Below are positions 1 to 7,178 of a stretch of DNA of 11,062 nucleotides, in pieces. Numbering within the stretch: position 1 is the stretch's first letter; each line of letters opens with the position of its first letter. This DNA is from Desulfobacteraceae bacterium (lineage in GTDB: Bacteria; Desulfobacterota; Desulfobacteria; Desulfobacterales; UBA11574): NCBI GenBank assembly GCA_002868985.1, contig PKTV01000061.1, positions 1 through 11,062 of the forward strand, read 5' to 3'. The notes under the pieces are model-generated. The model worked only from the letters and a program-made list of their open reading frames with translations, had not been told where the DNA came from and did not search any database. A program made the translations under genes and the position numbers.

Positions 1-1
1 C

Positions 2-760
2 GGAGTAACGGCACTGGCGTCTTTCGGTGCAATCGCGCTGCCCAACTGGTTGATCTTGGTGTTGACCATTATCATTTCCATGTTCTTGACCTCTTTTATG
101 GGCATGCTGGTCGAAAGGCTCGGTTATCGACCTTTGCGGGAAGCACCGAGAGCTTCGGCGGCAATCACCGGGTTGATGATCGGTATCATTCTCGAGACCG
201 GAAACCTGGCTCTCTTGGGCGCCAAAAGAGTACGATTTCCATCTCTGATCGAATCCACGACATATAACATTGGCGGCGTTTATGTCACCAATAAGAAGAT
301 TATGATTGTGGCCGTCTCCCTGATGCTTATGCTGGCTCTGCACCAGTTTGTGAGACGGACCAAGTGGGGAATGGCCATGCGGGCCATGGCCTTTGATTAT
401 GTTGTGGTGCCTTTGATGGGGGTGTCGATTAACACCATTGCCGCCATGACGTTTGCCATTGGTTCGGCCCTGGCTGCCGCTGCCGGGATACTTTTCGGGA
501 TTGCCTACCCGGTTCTCGATCCCTACATGGGCATTGTGTTCGGTTGGAAGGCTTTTGTGGCCGCCATTTTAGGAGGGAGAGGTTCTATTTTAGGGGCTTG
601 TATGGCCGGGTTCCTGCTGGGCTTCATTGAAATATTTGTGGCCATGATATTCCCTTCGACCCTCCGTGATTTTATCGCCTATTCAATCATTCTTCTCATT
701 TTGACGTTCAGGCCTCACGGGTTTTTTGGAGAGCCTTACAGCGCACGTCTGAGACTATAG
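2..760 (+). CDS. livH: Branched-chain amino-acid-type ABC transporter permease LivH, 5' truncated by window edge
   Basis: Inner-membrane permease of a Liv-type (HAAT family) ABC importer; it pairs with LivM to form the channel. The frame is open from base 2, so the visible 252 residues lack the N-terminus, roughly 40-50 residues judged by the usual length near 290-300. Most of the protein is hydrophobic membrane segments. Family-typical stretches are the early GMLVERLGYRPLR segment, the late GWKAFVAAILGGRGS loop and the C-terminal ILTFRPHGFFGE. The TTG at 50 is internal and not the start. The neighbours livM, livG and livF on the same strand fix the family. The substrate could be branched-chain amino acids, but also amides, urea or aromatic acids, since the binding protein is not in view. 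A 566-bp gap before livM is unusual for this operon. Confidence 0.93.
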   Translation, partial: GVTALASFGAIALPNWLILVLTIIISMFLTSFMGMLVERLGYRPLREAPRASAAITGLMIGIILETGNLALLGAKRVRFPSLIESTTYNIGGVYVTNKKIMIVAVSLMLMLALHQFVRRTKWGMAMRAMAFDYVVVPLMGVSINTIAAMTFAIGSALAAAAGILFGIAYPVLDPYMGIVFGWKAFVAAILGGRGSILGACMAGFLLGFIEIFVAMIFPSTLRDFIAYSIILLILTFRPHGFFGEPYSARLRL

Positions 761-828
761 GTGTGTATTAAATAAGGATCATCTGTAAAAGAAGTTGATG
801 ATCCCAAGAGGATTCAAGGGGTCGAGGG

Positions 829-1093
829 GCCAGGCTTTGGGTTGCCCCTGGAAGGGGCTTGTTTGCCAAAACCGATAAGTGTGAAGTGACTAAAGTGATC
901 TAAAGTGCCTAAAGTTCAGGAGTCGCTCCGCTCCGCTGGTTTTCTATAATTAGCAGAATTCCTTAACGTTAGCTCACTTTAGACACTTGTAAAAGTTTTC
1001 TCGGCAGAGCCAAAGAACTCTGACCACCGCAACGCGGGACAGGCAAGTCCCATCGAAGATCCCGCCATGCGGGGAAGGACCAGGTTTTTCAGG
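829..1093 (+). repeat. Dispersed structured intergenic repeat, copy 1
   Basis: This block shares ordered, imperfect similarity with 7731-8005. Shared landmarks in the same order and orientation are: a GCCCC/GGGGC hairpin (844-848 with 854-858) followed by a GTTTGCC stretch, GGAGTCGCTCCGCTC starting at 919, CAGAATTCCTTAAC from 954, TTAGCTCACTTTA, a CAGAG/CTCTG hairpin (1005-1009 with 1018-1022, 8-nt loop), and AAGGACCAGGTTTT from 1075. Copy 1 also has a long stem joining 884-898 to 974-988 (14 of 15 positions pair), which encloses the self-complementary GGAGTCGCTCC. It carries an extra cassette (about 1024-1074) with two more hairpins, GGGAC/GTCCC and CCCGC/GCGGG, absent from copy 2. The family is not recognised; edges are approximate. 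It could be a MITE-like element or a structured RNA. Confidence 0.75.
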
Positions 1094-1183
1094 ACAAAAT
1101 AAAGAATTAAAGGTTTGGCAAAAGTTCTTTCAACAATGTTTGGCGGTTTATAAGGTAACAAAAACATTAGAAAACAAAAACTC

Positions 1184-1215
1184 GAACCCTTGAATCCAAG
1201 AATCCTTTAACCCTT
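1184..1215. repeat. Degenerate 8-bp tandem repeat, four units
   Basis: Four consecutive octamers read GAACCCTT, GAATCCAA, GAATCCTT and TAACCCTT. They differ by one to three bases from a GAAYCCTT consensus. The core resembles the heptamer array at 5784-5818 but the period differs. The array lies 112 bp before livM. Confidence 0.6.
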
Positions 1216-1326
1216 TCTTCCAGATAATCGGGAGAAGAACCAAAAATAAAAACTTTCATTTTGTTTACGACCAATTAAGGTTGTTCATGAAGAAAATAAC
1301 CGGCGCGTTATACTAAAAAAGAAAAG

Positions 1327-2595
1327 ATGATTTTTACAAAGTTACGGAATTCATTTTCACAGGTACCTTTGCTGGGTTGGCTGCTTGGCGCACTGATCGC
1401 GGTAGTGCTCGAACATTATTTGGGTGACGCGTTGGCCGATGTTGTCATGCTGCCCAAAATTCCGGTACTTTTCGGCTTTGTTATCATGATCAAAAAGCCC
1501 TTGTTGATTCCCAGCGTTCTGATATTCGTGCTGCTGATATATGCGTTGCCCATCGGCGCCGTCGCCCGGTTGAGTGCACCGGTTGCAAATCGCCTGGTCG
1601 CCTGGCTTTTCAAATTTCCCACGATAATTTCGGTAGGTGTTCATCTTGGATTTCTGTATGCGATTTTGCATCTATGGTCTGATATCAGTGCCTACCGGGT
1701 TTTGACGCTAAAATTGACCATGATCGCCATTATGGTGACGTTGAGCTTAAACGTGGTTAACGGATACATGGGAGAATTTTCCTGCTCCCATCCCGCCTTT
1801 ATGGCACTGGGGGCTTATGCAGCCTCGGTGTTTACGGTGCTCCTGTTCGCTAAGGACAAACTTTTCGGGCCTGCACTTCTTCCCGCCGCTTTGGGCCCGT
1901 ATCTGTTTCCCATTGCGTTGATCGTCGGCGGTTTAGTCGCGGCCGTAGGCGCCCTTGCAATCGCGATTCCCTCGTTCAGGACCAGGGGTGACTATCTGGC
2001 GATCATATCTCTGGCATTTATGTTTATCGTGAAAAGCATGATAGAGAATTTGGAGATCGTTGGCGGCCCCCGGGGTTTAAGCAGTCAGCCGAATTATGCC
2101 AATCTCCCCACGGTTTTTTTGTGGACCGTTGCCTGTGTGTGGATCATTAACAATTTTGTTCGTTCTACCCTGGGAAAAGCGCTGAATGCAGTACGCGACG
2201 ACGAAATGGCAGCCAATGCCATGACCGTTAACACCAAAAAAACAAAAATCGTAGCATTTTTGTTTTCGGCTTTCTGGGCCGGTGTGGCCGGAGGGCTTTT
2301 TGCCCATGTATTAAGGTATGTCAATCCGGGGACGTTCGGTCTTCAGAAACTTGCCGAGGTTTTGGCAATGGTCTACTTTGGCGGGTTGAATTCCGTTTAC
2401 GGCTCGATTGTGGGTGCAGTAAGCCTGAGCATGCTCGGTGAAGCCCTTCGTCCGCTGGAGATCTTTAAGTGGATTATTATTCCCCTTTTGCTCATTTTGG
2501 TGATGATTTATCGTCCAACCGGCCTCGTCGCCTTTAAAGAATTTGACGTTAAGAAACTTATAAAACCAAAAAACAAGCAGGAAAAAGAGATATAG
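1327..2595 (+). CDS. livM: Branched-chain amino-acid-type ABC transporter permease LivM
   Basis: Second inner-membrane permease of the Liv importer, 422 residues, close to the length of the long E. coli-type LivM. The N-terminal third (about residues 1-120) is an extra hydrophobic region ahead of the conserved core. The core begins near residue 130 and carries the family signature region at 141-164, containing GEFSCSHPAFMALGAY. Most relatives have a G/Q-FSLGHAAF-like version here, so the SCSHP variant is worth noting. The C-terminus has the usual VYFGGLNSVYGSIVGA loop and a YRPTGLV tail. The chosen ATG has only a weak A/G-rich stretch (AAAAGAAAAG) as ribosome binding site. The stop codon is 1 nt from the livG start, so translation of the two is probably coupled. 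Confidence 0.93.
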   Translation: MIFTKLRNSFSQVPLLGWLLGALIAVVLEHYLGDALADVVMLPKIPVLFGFVIMIKKPLLIPSVLIFVLLIYALPIGAVARLSAPVANRLVAWLFKFPTIISVGVHLGFLYAILHLWSDISAYRVLTLKLTMIAIMVTLSLNVVNGYMGEFSCSHPAFMALGAYAASVFTVLLFAKDKLFGPALLPAALGPYLFPIALIVGGLVAAVGALAIAIPSFRTRGDYLAIISLAFMFIVKSMIENLEIVGGPRGLSSQPNYANLPTVFLWTVACVWIINNFVRSTLGKALNAVRDDEMAANAMTVNTKKTKIVAFLFSAFWAGVAGGLFAHVLRYVNPGTFGLQKLAEVLAMVYFGGLNSVYGSIVGAVSLSMLGEALRPLEIFKWIIIPLLLILVMIYRPTGLVAFKEFDVKKLIKPKNKQEKEI

Positions 2596-2596
2596 A

Positions 2597-3367
2597 ATGT
2601 CACTGCTTCGTGTTGATAAAATGAGCCACGACTTTGGGGGTCTTCGGGCCGTCAACAACTTCGATCTAAGCGTAGAACCCGGTCAGATCAGAGGTCTCAT
2701 CGGACCCAACGGAGCAGGCAAAACCACGATTTTCAACCTTATCACCGGCATTTATAAACCCACTGAAGGGGACATCTATCTGGAAAGCAAAAGAATTACC
2801 GGCCTCGAGCCTCACCGGATCGCTCACATGGGCATTGCCAGAACCTTCCAAAACTTACAACTCTGGCGGCATATGACCGTCCTTGAGCACGTAAAGATGG
2901 CGTGTTACTCTAAGATAACCTATGGTCTGATCGGGGCCTTTTTCGGTACACCCAAGCGGCAAAGGGAAGAAGCTAAAATCGAGGCGAAATCCCACGACCT
3001 TTTGAAAATTGTCGGCGTCGACCACATTGCAGATCAGGTCGTAATTAATCTGCCTTACGGTGATCAGCGAAGGGTTGAGATGGCACGGGCCCTGGCGATA
3101 GAACCCAAAATACTGTTTCTGGATGAACCCACCGCCGGAATGAATCCGGAAGAGTTGATTCAGATGATGGAGATCATCAGGCATGTGCACCGAAAGCTGG
3201 GCCTGGCCATTTTTCTCATCGAACACAGGTTGAAGATGGTTATGGAGCTGTGCACGATGATCCAGACCCTTGACTTTGGTCGGGTTATTGCCGAGGGCAC
3301 ACCGGAAGAAATTCAAAACGACCCCAAAGTCATTGATGCTTATCTGGGCAAAGAGGTGGTGCTCTAA
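2597..3367 (+). CDS. livG: Branched-chain amino-acid-type ABC transporter ATP-binding protein LivG
   Basis: Cytoplasmic ATPase subunit, 256 residues, normal length for LivG. Walker A is GPNGAGKTT at 36-44, the Q-loop glutamine lies in ARTFQN (80-86), the signature motif is the LivG-type variant LPYGDQRR (152-159) in place of LSGGQ, Walker B is ILFLDEP (172-178) and the switch histidine is in IEHR (208-211). The insertion after the Q-loop (about residues 100-130) is characteristic of LivG and separates it from LivF. It starts 1 nt after the livM stop, with purine-rich sequence AGGAAAAAGAGA upstream. Its stop codon TAA shares its last A with the livF ATG. Together with LivF it powers transport by the LivH-LivM pore. 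Confidence 0.95.
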   Translation: MSLLRVDKMSHDFGGLRAVNNFDLSVEPGQIRGLIGPNGAGKTTIFNLITGIYKPTEGDIYLESKRITGLEPHRIAHMGIARTFQNLQLWRHMTVLEHVKMACYSKITYGLIGAFFGTPKRQREEAKIEAKSHDLLKIVGVDHIADQVVINLPYGDQRRVEMARALAIEPKILFLDEPTAGMNPEELIQMMEIIRHVHRKLGLAIFLIEHRLKMVMELCTMIQTLDFGRVIAEGTPEEIQNDPKVIDAYLGKEVVL

Positions 3368-4080
3368 TGTTGTTGTCAGTGGAAAACCTTAAAGTTTCAT
3401 ACGGTAATATTCGCGCGCTTCACGGCATTGATTTTCAGATCGATGACGGCGAGATTGTGTGCATCATCGGTGCCAATGGGGCCGGCAAGAGTACAACGCT
3501 GAGAGCAATTTCAAGATTGGTTCCGGTGGAAGAAGGGACAACAATGACCTTCATGGGCAATGACCTGCTTCAATACCCTGCGGACAAGGTGGTGAGCAAA
3601 TTCGGAATTTCTCATGTTCCCGAAGGGAGGCGACTTTTCGGCAACCTGACGATAATGGAAAATCTCAGCCTGGCGACCTTTGCCAGAAAAGACAAAGAAA
3701 AGATCCAGGAGGATCTCGAGAGAGTATTCAGTATTTTCCCGCGCCTTGAAGAGCGCAAAACTCAGAAATCAGGAACACTGAGCGGCGGAGAGCAACAGAT
3801 GCTTGCCATCGGAAGGGCGTTTATGAGCGGAAGAAGGATTATGCTCCTGGACGAGCCTTCAATGGGTCTTGCACCTTTACTCATGCTGAATGTCTTTAAT
3901 GCGCTTAAACAACTCAACGAGGAAGGAACCACCATTCTACTTGTGGAGCAGAATGCCCGGATGGCGCTTCAATTTGCGCAGCGCGGCTATGTGCTCGAAA
4001 GCGGCAATCTGGTTTTGGAAGGACGTTCTGAAGAGTTGCTTGCAAATCCCGAAGTCAAGCAGGCCTATCTGGGGGGCTAA
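3367..4080 (+). CDS. livF: Branched-chain amino-acid-type ABC transporter ATP-binding protein LivF
   Basis: Second ATPase of the Liv importer, 237 residues, typical LivF length. Walker A is GANGAGKST (35-43), the HVPEGRRLFGNLTIMENL segment (83-100) is diagnostic for LivF, the signature is LSGGEQQ (138-144), and Walker B is IMLLDEP (158-164). The position of the switch histidine is occupied by glutamine in LLVEQNA (191-197), which is normal for LivF and not a defect. The protein ends in the family-typical QAYLGG. The ATG overlaps the livG stop by one base, and GAGG at 3353-3356 can serve as ribosome binding site. This is the last gene of the liv cluster; the next gene on this strand is argC, 465 bp away. 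Confidence 0.95.
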   Translation: MLLSVENLKVSYGNIRALHGIDFQIDDGEIVCIIGANGAGKSTTLRAISRLVPVEEGTTMTFMGNDLLQYPADKVVSKFGISHVPEGRRLFGNLTIMENLSLATFARKDKEKIQEDLERVFSIFPRLEERKTQKSGTLSGGEQQMLAIGRAFMSGRRIMLLDEPSMGLAPLLMLNVFNALKQLNEEGTTILLVEQNARMALQFAQRGYVLESGNLVLEGRSEELLANPEVKQAYLGG

Positions 4081-4545
4081 AATTCAATGTTGGATTTTTG
4101 TAATACTTTCGCCCTTTGAAAACGTTACCGCTTCAGGTATAATTAAATTTTTGCTGAAAGAACTCGTGAATAAGGGCTCGTAATGAAAGAACCTGCCCGG
4201 GCTATTCATAAAGGTTTTTGCTTTAACAGTGGGTTTCATCCACAAAGTAAAATCGAATATGGTTCTTTCAAAACGATCCCTAATCCACTCAGACAGCTTC
4301 CAGTCAAAAATTTAATCATACCTGAAGCTCCTTCTTGTTGGGTCGAAGCTGAAAGCGAAGACCAATGAAATCGATCTGTTTCAAAGGACTAAACTATTTC
4401 GAGTTTTAAATATTTTTATCCTGGACCTTGATCATTCAAAACTGATAATTTGGATGATAGACTATTATTTTAAATCTTCAATCCCTCCGGGTCGCAGACT
4501 ATACGGGTCGGAGACAATGATCATCAATAAAAAATGGGGGACGTT
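4081..4545. other. livF-argC intergenic region, no confident gene
   Basis: A 61-codon open frame (4183-4368, +) starts 102 bp after livF with AAGGG nearby, but its product resembles nothing I know and has no domain, signal peptide or membrane segment, so I do not call it a gene. The rest is A+T-rich. A dyad lies at 4431-4458, and the heptamer CGGGTCG is repeated at 4488-4494 and 4504-4510 just ahead of argC, flanked by CTCCG (4485-4489) and CGGAG (4509-4513), which can pair. No well-spaced sigma70 promoter for argC was found. Confidence 0.6.
4431..4458. promoter_or_regulatory. Dyad symmetry upstream of argC
   Basis: ATCATTCAAA (4431-4440) and TTTGGATGAT (4449-4458) are inverted repeats with 9 of 10 matches around an 8-nt centre. 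The dyad lies about 90 bp before the argC ATG. It could be an operator for an arginine-responsive regulator, or a weak terminator hairpin for the upstream operon; there is no strong T-run after it. It does not clearly match the ArgR box consensus as I know it. Confidence 0.3.
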
Positions 4546-5583
4546 ATGACACGGGTAGGTATAATAGGTGCAACCGGTTATGCCGGGGCAGAGCTTGTGC
4601 GGATTCTTTGCGGTCATCCCGACATCGAGTTGACCATCCTGACGTCCCGCCAGTATGCCGGTGTAAAGTTTGACGAGATTTTTCCCTCGATGACAGGTTC
4701 TGTGAATCTGGTGTGTGAGGCCCTGGCCATAGATAAAATTTGTGACAACGCGGAAGTTGTATTTACCGCGCTTCCACACAAGATTCCCATGGAGATTGTG
4801 CCCGAGCTTATTTCTTGCGGCAAAAAGGTTATCGACCTTTCGGCTGATTTTAGATTCAAGGATTCTGCAACGTATGAAGCGCATTATCAGCAGCATACGG
4901 CAAAAGACCTGCTTGAAAAAGCAGTATATGGACTTTGCGAAGTCTATTTCGAAAAGATTAAGAATACAACTCTGGTAGGTGCTCCCGGATGTTATCCCAC
5001 CAGTGTACTTTTGCCTCTGTTGCCGTTATTGAAGCGAAATTTTATTGAACCCCATGCCATTGTTGCCGATTCAAAATCCGGCGTCACCGGCGCCGGCCGC
5101 AGCCTATCCCTGACAACGCACTTTTGTGAGGTAAACGAATCGTTTAGGGCCTATAAGGTAGCAGATCACCGGCACAACCCCGAGATGGAGGAGGTGCTGA
5201 CCATTGAATCCGGTCAGCCTGTGAATCTTACGTTTGTTCCCCACCTTGTTCCCATGTCCCGGGGAATACTTACCACCTTATATACCACTCCTGTAAAGGG
5301 TATTGGCCACAAAGATATTGAAGACTGTCTCACCACATTTTATTCCGGACGTCCGTTTGTTCGTATCTGTACAGAAAACCGATTGCCTGACACCCGGAAT
5401 GTTCGCGGCACCAATTATTGCGACATCGGATTTAAGCTGGATGAACGGAACCAGCGTCTCATCCTGATTTCGGCCATCGACAACCTGGTCAAAGGCGCAG
5501 CGGGACAGGCTGTACAAAATATGAACATTATGCTCGGTCTGGATGAAACCGCAGGGCTAAAGATGGTTCCTTTTTCTGTTTAG
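4546..5583 (+). CDS. argC: N-acetyl-gamma-glutamyl-phosphate reductase
   Basis: Cytoplasmic NADPH-dependent enzyme of arginine (ornithine) synthesis. It reduces N-acetyl-glutamyl-5-phosphate to N-acetylglutamate semialdehyde. The 345 residues match the usual size. The N-terminal Rossmann motif is GIIGATGYAGAELVRIL (5-21). DLSADFRF lies at 97-104. The catalytic cysteine is C149 in VGAPGCYPTS, followed by DSKSGVTGAGRS (175-186) and HRHNPEM (208-214), which holds the conserved histidine. I chose the ATG at 4546 over the in-frame ATG at 4534 because GGGGGA (4536-4541) lies 4 nt upstream of it, whereas 4534 has no ribosome binding site and would add four non-conserved residues. No other arg genes are adjacent. 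The stop codon TAG coincides with the left end of an inserted palindromic element, so the last residues may not be the ancestral ones. Confidence 0.95.
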   Translation: MTRVGIIGATGYAGAELVRILCGHPDIELTILTSRQYAGVKFDEIFPSMTGSVNLVCEALAIDKICDNAEVVFTALPHKIPMEIVPELISCGKKVIDLSADFRFKDSATYEAHYQQHTAKDLLEKAVYGLCEVYFEKIKNTTLVGAPGCYPTSVLLPLLPLLKRNFIEPHAIVADSKSGVTGAGRSLSLTTHFCEVNESFRAYKVADHRHNPEMEEVLTIESGQPVNLTFVPHLVPMSRGILTTLYTTPVKGIGHKDIEDCLTTFYSGRPFVRICTENRLPDTRNVRGTNYCDIGFKLDERNQRLILISAIDNLVKGAAGQAVQNMNIMLGLDETAGLKMVPFSV

Positions 5584-5759
5584 AACCTATCTCAAAAAAA
5601 ATCTAACTGCCCATGGCTGCGTTGCGAAACGGTTCAAAATGCTCACATACTACGTGTATGCTCCGCTTTTTCACCGCTTCACGCCCCCGATTCTCGGGAT
5701 TTCGCAAAGCTCAACTTGCTTTTTGTTGAACCCTAATCTTATTTTTGAGATAGGTTCTA
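5581..5759. mobile_element. MITE-like palindromic element with TA target duplication
   Basis: Perfect inverted ends TAGAACCTATCTCAAAAA (5581-5598) and TTTTTGAGATAGGTTCTA (5742-5759) bound the element. If the outer TA on each side is the target duplication, the element is 175 bp (5583-5757) with 16-bp perfect terminal repeats. The interior is an imperfect palindrome: TTGCGAAA on the left matches TTTCGCAA on the right, and a central hairpin CATAC/GTATG lies at 5646-5660. No open frame of note is inside, so it would be non-autonomous. TA duplication is typical of IS630/Tc1-mariner-like transposition; assignment to that group is an inference. It lies between the convergent genes argC and dctM. 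Confidence 0.8.
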
Positions 5760-5783
5760 TCTTAATTGGGGAAGTTGGCTATG

Positions 5784-5818
5784 CTGAACCCTGAACCCTG
5801 AACCCTGAACCCTGAACC
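5784..5818. repeat. Perfect heptamer tandem repeat (CTGAACC) x5
   Basis: Five uninterrupted, identical copies of CTGAACC occupy 35 bp, 24 bp right of the MITE-like element and about 60 bp beyond the end of dctM. Identical units suggest recent slippage. The array is outside genes, so it would not switch a reading frame. Confidence 0.9.
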
Positions 5819-5876
5819 TTTAGCCACTCGACCATTCAACCAATTCTTATCCTGTACTGCTTACCCCGGGTTTATT

Positions 5877-7178
5877 TCACCGCATGAGGCTTGGCAGCCA
5901 GAGGGCGATCTGGGGAAACAAAATGAGGAGCAGATTGCACACAAGCAAAGATATGAGCATGGGGAAAACTCCCCTGAAGATTTTCTCAAGGGGGACATCC
6001 CTTGCCACACCATAGACCACATAGACATTAATACCCACAGGCGGTGTAATCACACCCATTTCCGTGATAAGAACAATGACCACACCGAACCAGATCGGAT
6101 CAAACCCGAGGGTTTGAACCACCGGAAAAAATATGGGGATGGTCAGCATGATCATGGCCAGTGCATCCATAAAACAGCCCCCGATAAGATAGACAAAAAT
6201 GATCACGCCGATAATCGCATGGGGCGGAAGCGGAAGAGAACTTACGTAATCTGCAAGTATATACGGTATCCGGGTAATGGCCATAAAATGACCGAATATC
6301 ACCGCACCGGTAACGATCACCATGATCATACAACTGATTTTGGTTGTATCTGCAAGAGATTGAATAAACCCTTTCCAGTGAAGTTGCCCCCTGATTATGG
6401 CGATAAGAAGGGTCATAAAAGCCCCGATTGCCGCAGCCTCGGTGGGAGTGAATATCCCAAAAAAAATTCCGCCCATGACCAGTGCAAACAATAGCAGGGT
6501 TTCGAGAATGCCGGCAAAGGACCTGAATTTTTCACGAATGTTGCTCTTGGGACCCGGGGGGGCCAGAGAGGGGTTTTTCATGACACGAAGATGAATGGTC
6601 AAAAGAAAAAGAAGGCAAAGGAGAATACCGGGCAGGATACCGGCTGCGAAAAGTTTTCCAATGGACTGCTCGGTGAGAATGCCGTAGACGATGAAAATCA
6701 CACTGGGAGGTATAAGAATACCCAGACTGCCAGCCGCAGCCACGGTACCTGTGGCAAGGCCCATATCGTATCCATATCTTTTCATTTCAGGAAGGGCAAC
6801 CGTGGCCATGGTGGCCGCTGTTGCATTGGTTGAGCCACATATGGCGGAAAAAGCGGCGCAGGCACCCACGGTTGTCATGGCCAGACCCCCGCGCCGATGC
6901 CCCAGCAGCACATAGGCTGAATCATACAGCCTTCGGCTGATGCCGGCGTGAAAGGCAATCTGGCCCATAAATACAAAAAGGGGAATAACGGTCAAATTAT
7001 AGGAGGAAAAAACATCCCAGACATCCCGGGCCAAAAGGTTCAATCCTGCATCAATATTCACCACATAGCTGAATCCGATAAGTCCCAGAAAACCCATGGC
7101 AAAACCCACAGGCATTTTCGAGTACAAAAGGACAATCAGGATGATAATCCCGATGATTCCAGTAGTTGACAGGCTCAT
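5877..7178 (-). CDS. dctM: TRAP transporter large permease subunit DctM
   Basis: Large inner-membrane subunit of a tripartite ATP-independent periplasmic transporter, which moves an organic anion together with sodium or protons. The 433 residues are almost wholly hydrophobic, as expected for the 12-helix family. Diagnostic motifs are GSTNATAATM (115-124), GILIPPSVIFIVYG (153-166) and the related C-terminal GVITPPVGINVYVVYG (375-390). An in-frame ATG lies further upstream at 7232, but I chose the start at 7178 because it overlaps the dctQ stop as ATGA, because the protein from MSLSTTGIIG fits family N-termini, and because the longer version would overlap dctQ by 58 bp. Translation is probably coupled to dctQ. 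The gene ends about 118 bp from the MITE-like element and converges on argC. Confidence 0.95.
   Translation of the reverse strand: MSLSTTGIIGIIILIVLLYSKMPVGFAMGFLGLIGFSYVVNIDAGLNLLARDVWDVFSSYNLTVIPLFVFMGQIAFHAGISRRLYDSAYVLLGHRRGGLAMTTVGACAAFSAICGSTNATAATMATVALPEMKRYGYDMGLATGTVAAAGSLGILIPPSVIFIVYGILTEQSIGKLFAAGILPGILLCLLFLLTIHLRVMKNPSLAPPGPKSNIREKFRSFAGILETLLLFALVMGGIFFGIFTPTEAAAIGAFMTLLIAIIRGQLHWKGFIQSLADTTKISCMIMVIVTGAVIFGHFMAITRIPYILADYVSSLPLPPHAIIGVIIFVYLIGGCFMDALAMIMLTIPIFFPVVQTLGFDPIWFGVVIVLITEMGVITPPVGINVYVVYGVARDVPLEKIFRGVFPMLISLLVCNLLLILFPQIALWLPSLMR

Larger units (their letters stand above)
761..1326. other. livH-livM intergenic region, no gene
   Basis: No credible coding sequence is present; the only open frame of note, 979-1167 on the minus strand, has no recognisable protein features and overlaps the structured repeat. 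The region holds a structured dispersed repeat (about 829-1093), a degenerate octamer array (1184-1215) and A-rich DNA up to livM. I found no convincing promoter for livM: a TATACT at 1309-1314 has no properly spaced -35 and would start transcription almost at the ATG. I therefore cannot say whether livM is read through from livH or has its own promoter. Confidence 0.7.

Noticed and set aside
191..199. Missing switch histidine in an ATPase (LivF residues 191-197, VEQNA) as a defect
   Set aside because: Glutamine at this place is usual in LivF proteins, so it is not a sign of decay. Coordinates here are residue numbers within the LivF protein.
2855..3316. 153-codon minus-strand frame inside livG
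   Set aside because: It lies antisense to a gene with intact Walker A, signature and Walker B motifs, and its product has no family features.
4081..4100. AAAATTCAA-TG-TTGGATTTT hairpin with a T-run as a livF terminator
   Set aside because: The loop of 2 nt is too small and the stem is A+T-rich with a mismatch, so it is weak as a terminator.
3890..4183. 97-codon + strand frame overlapping the 3' end of livF
   Set aside because: It is an out-of-frame shadow of livF, which has complete ABC motifs through this stretch.
4183..4368. 61-codon + strand frame between livF and argC
   Set aside because: It has a possible start signal, but no recognisable domain, no membrane or signal segment and no supporting context. 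It cannot be told from chance.
4465..4896. 143-codon minus-strand frame overlapping argC
   Set aside because: It is antisense to the conserved Rossmann region of argC and has no recognisable features.
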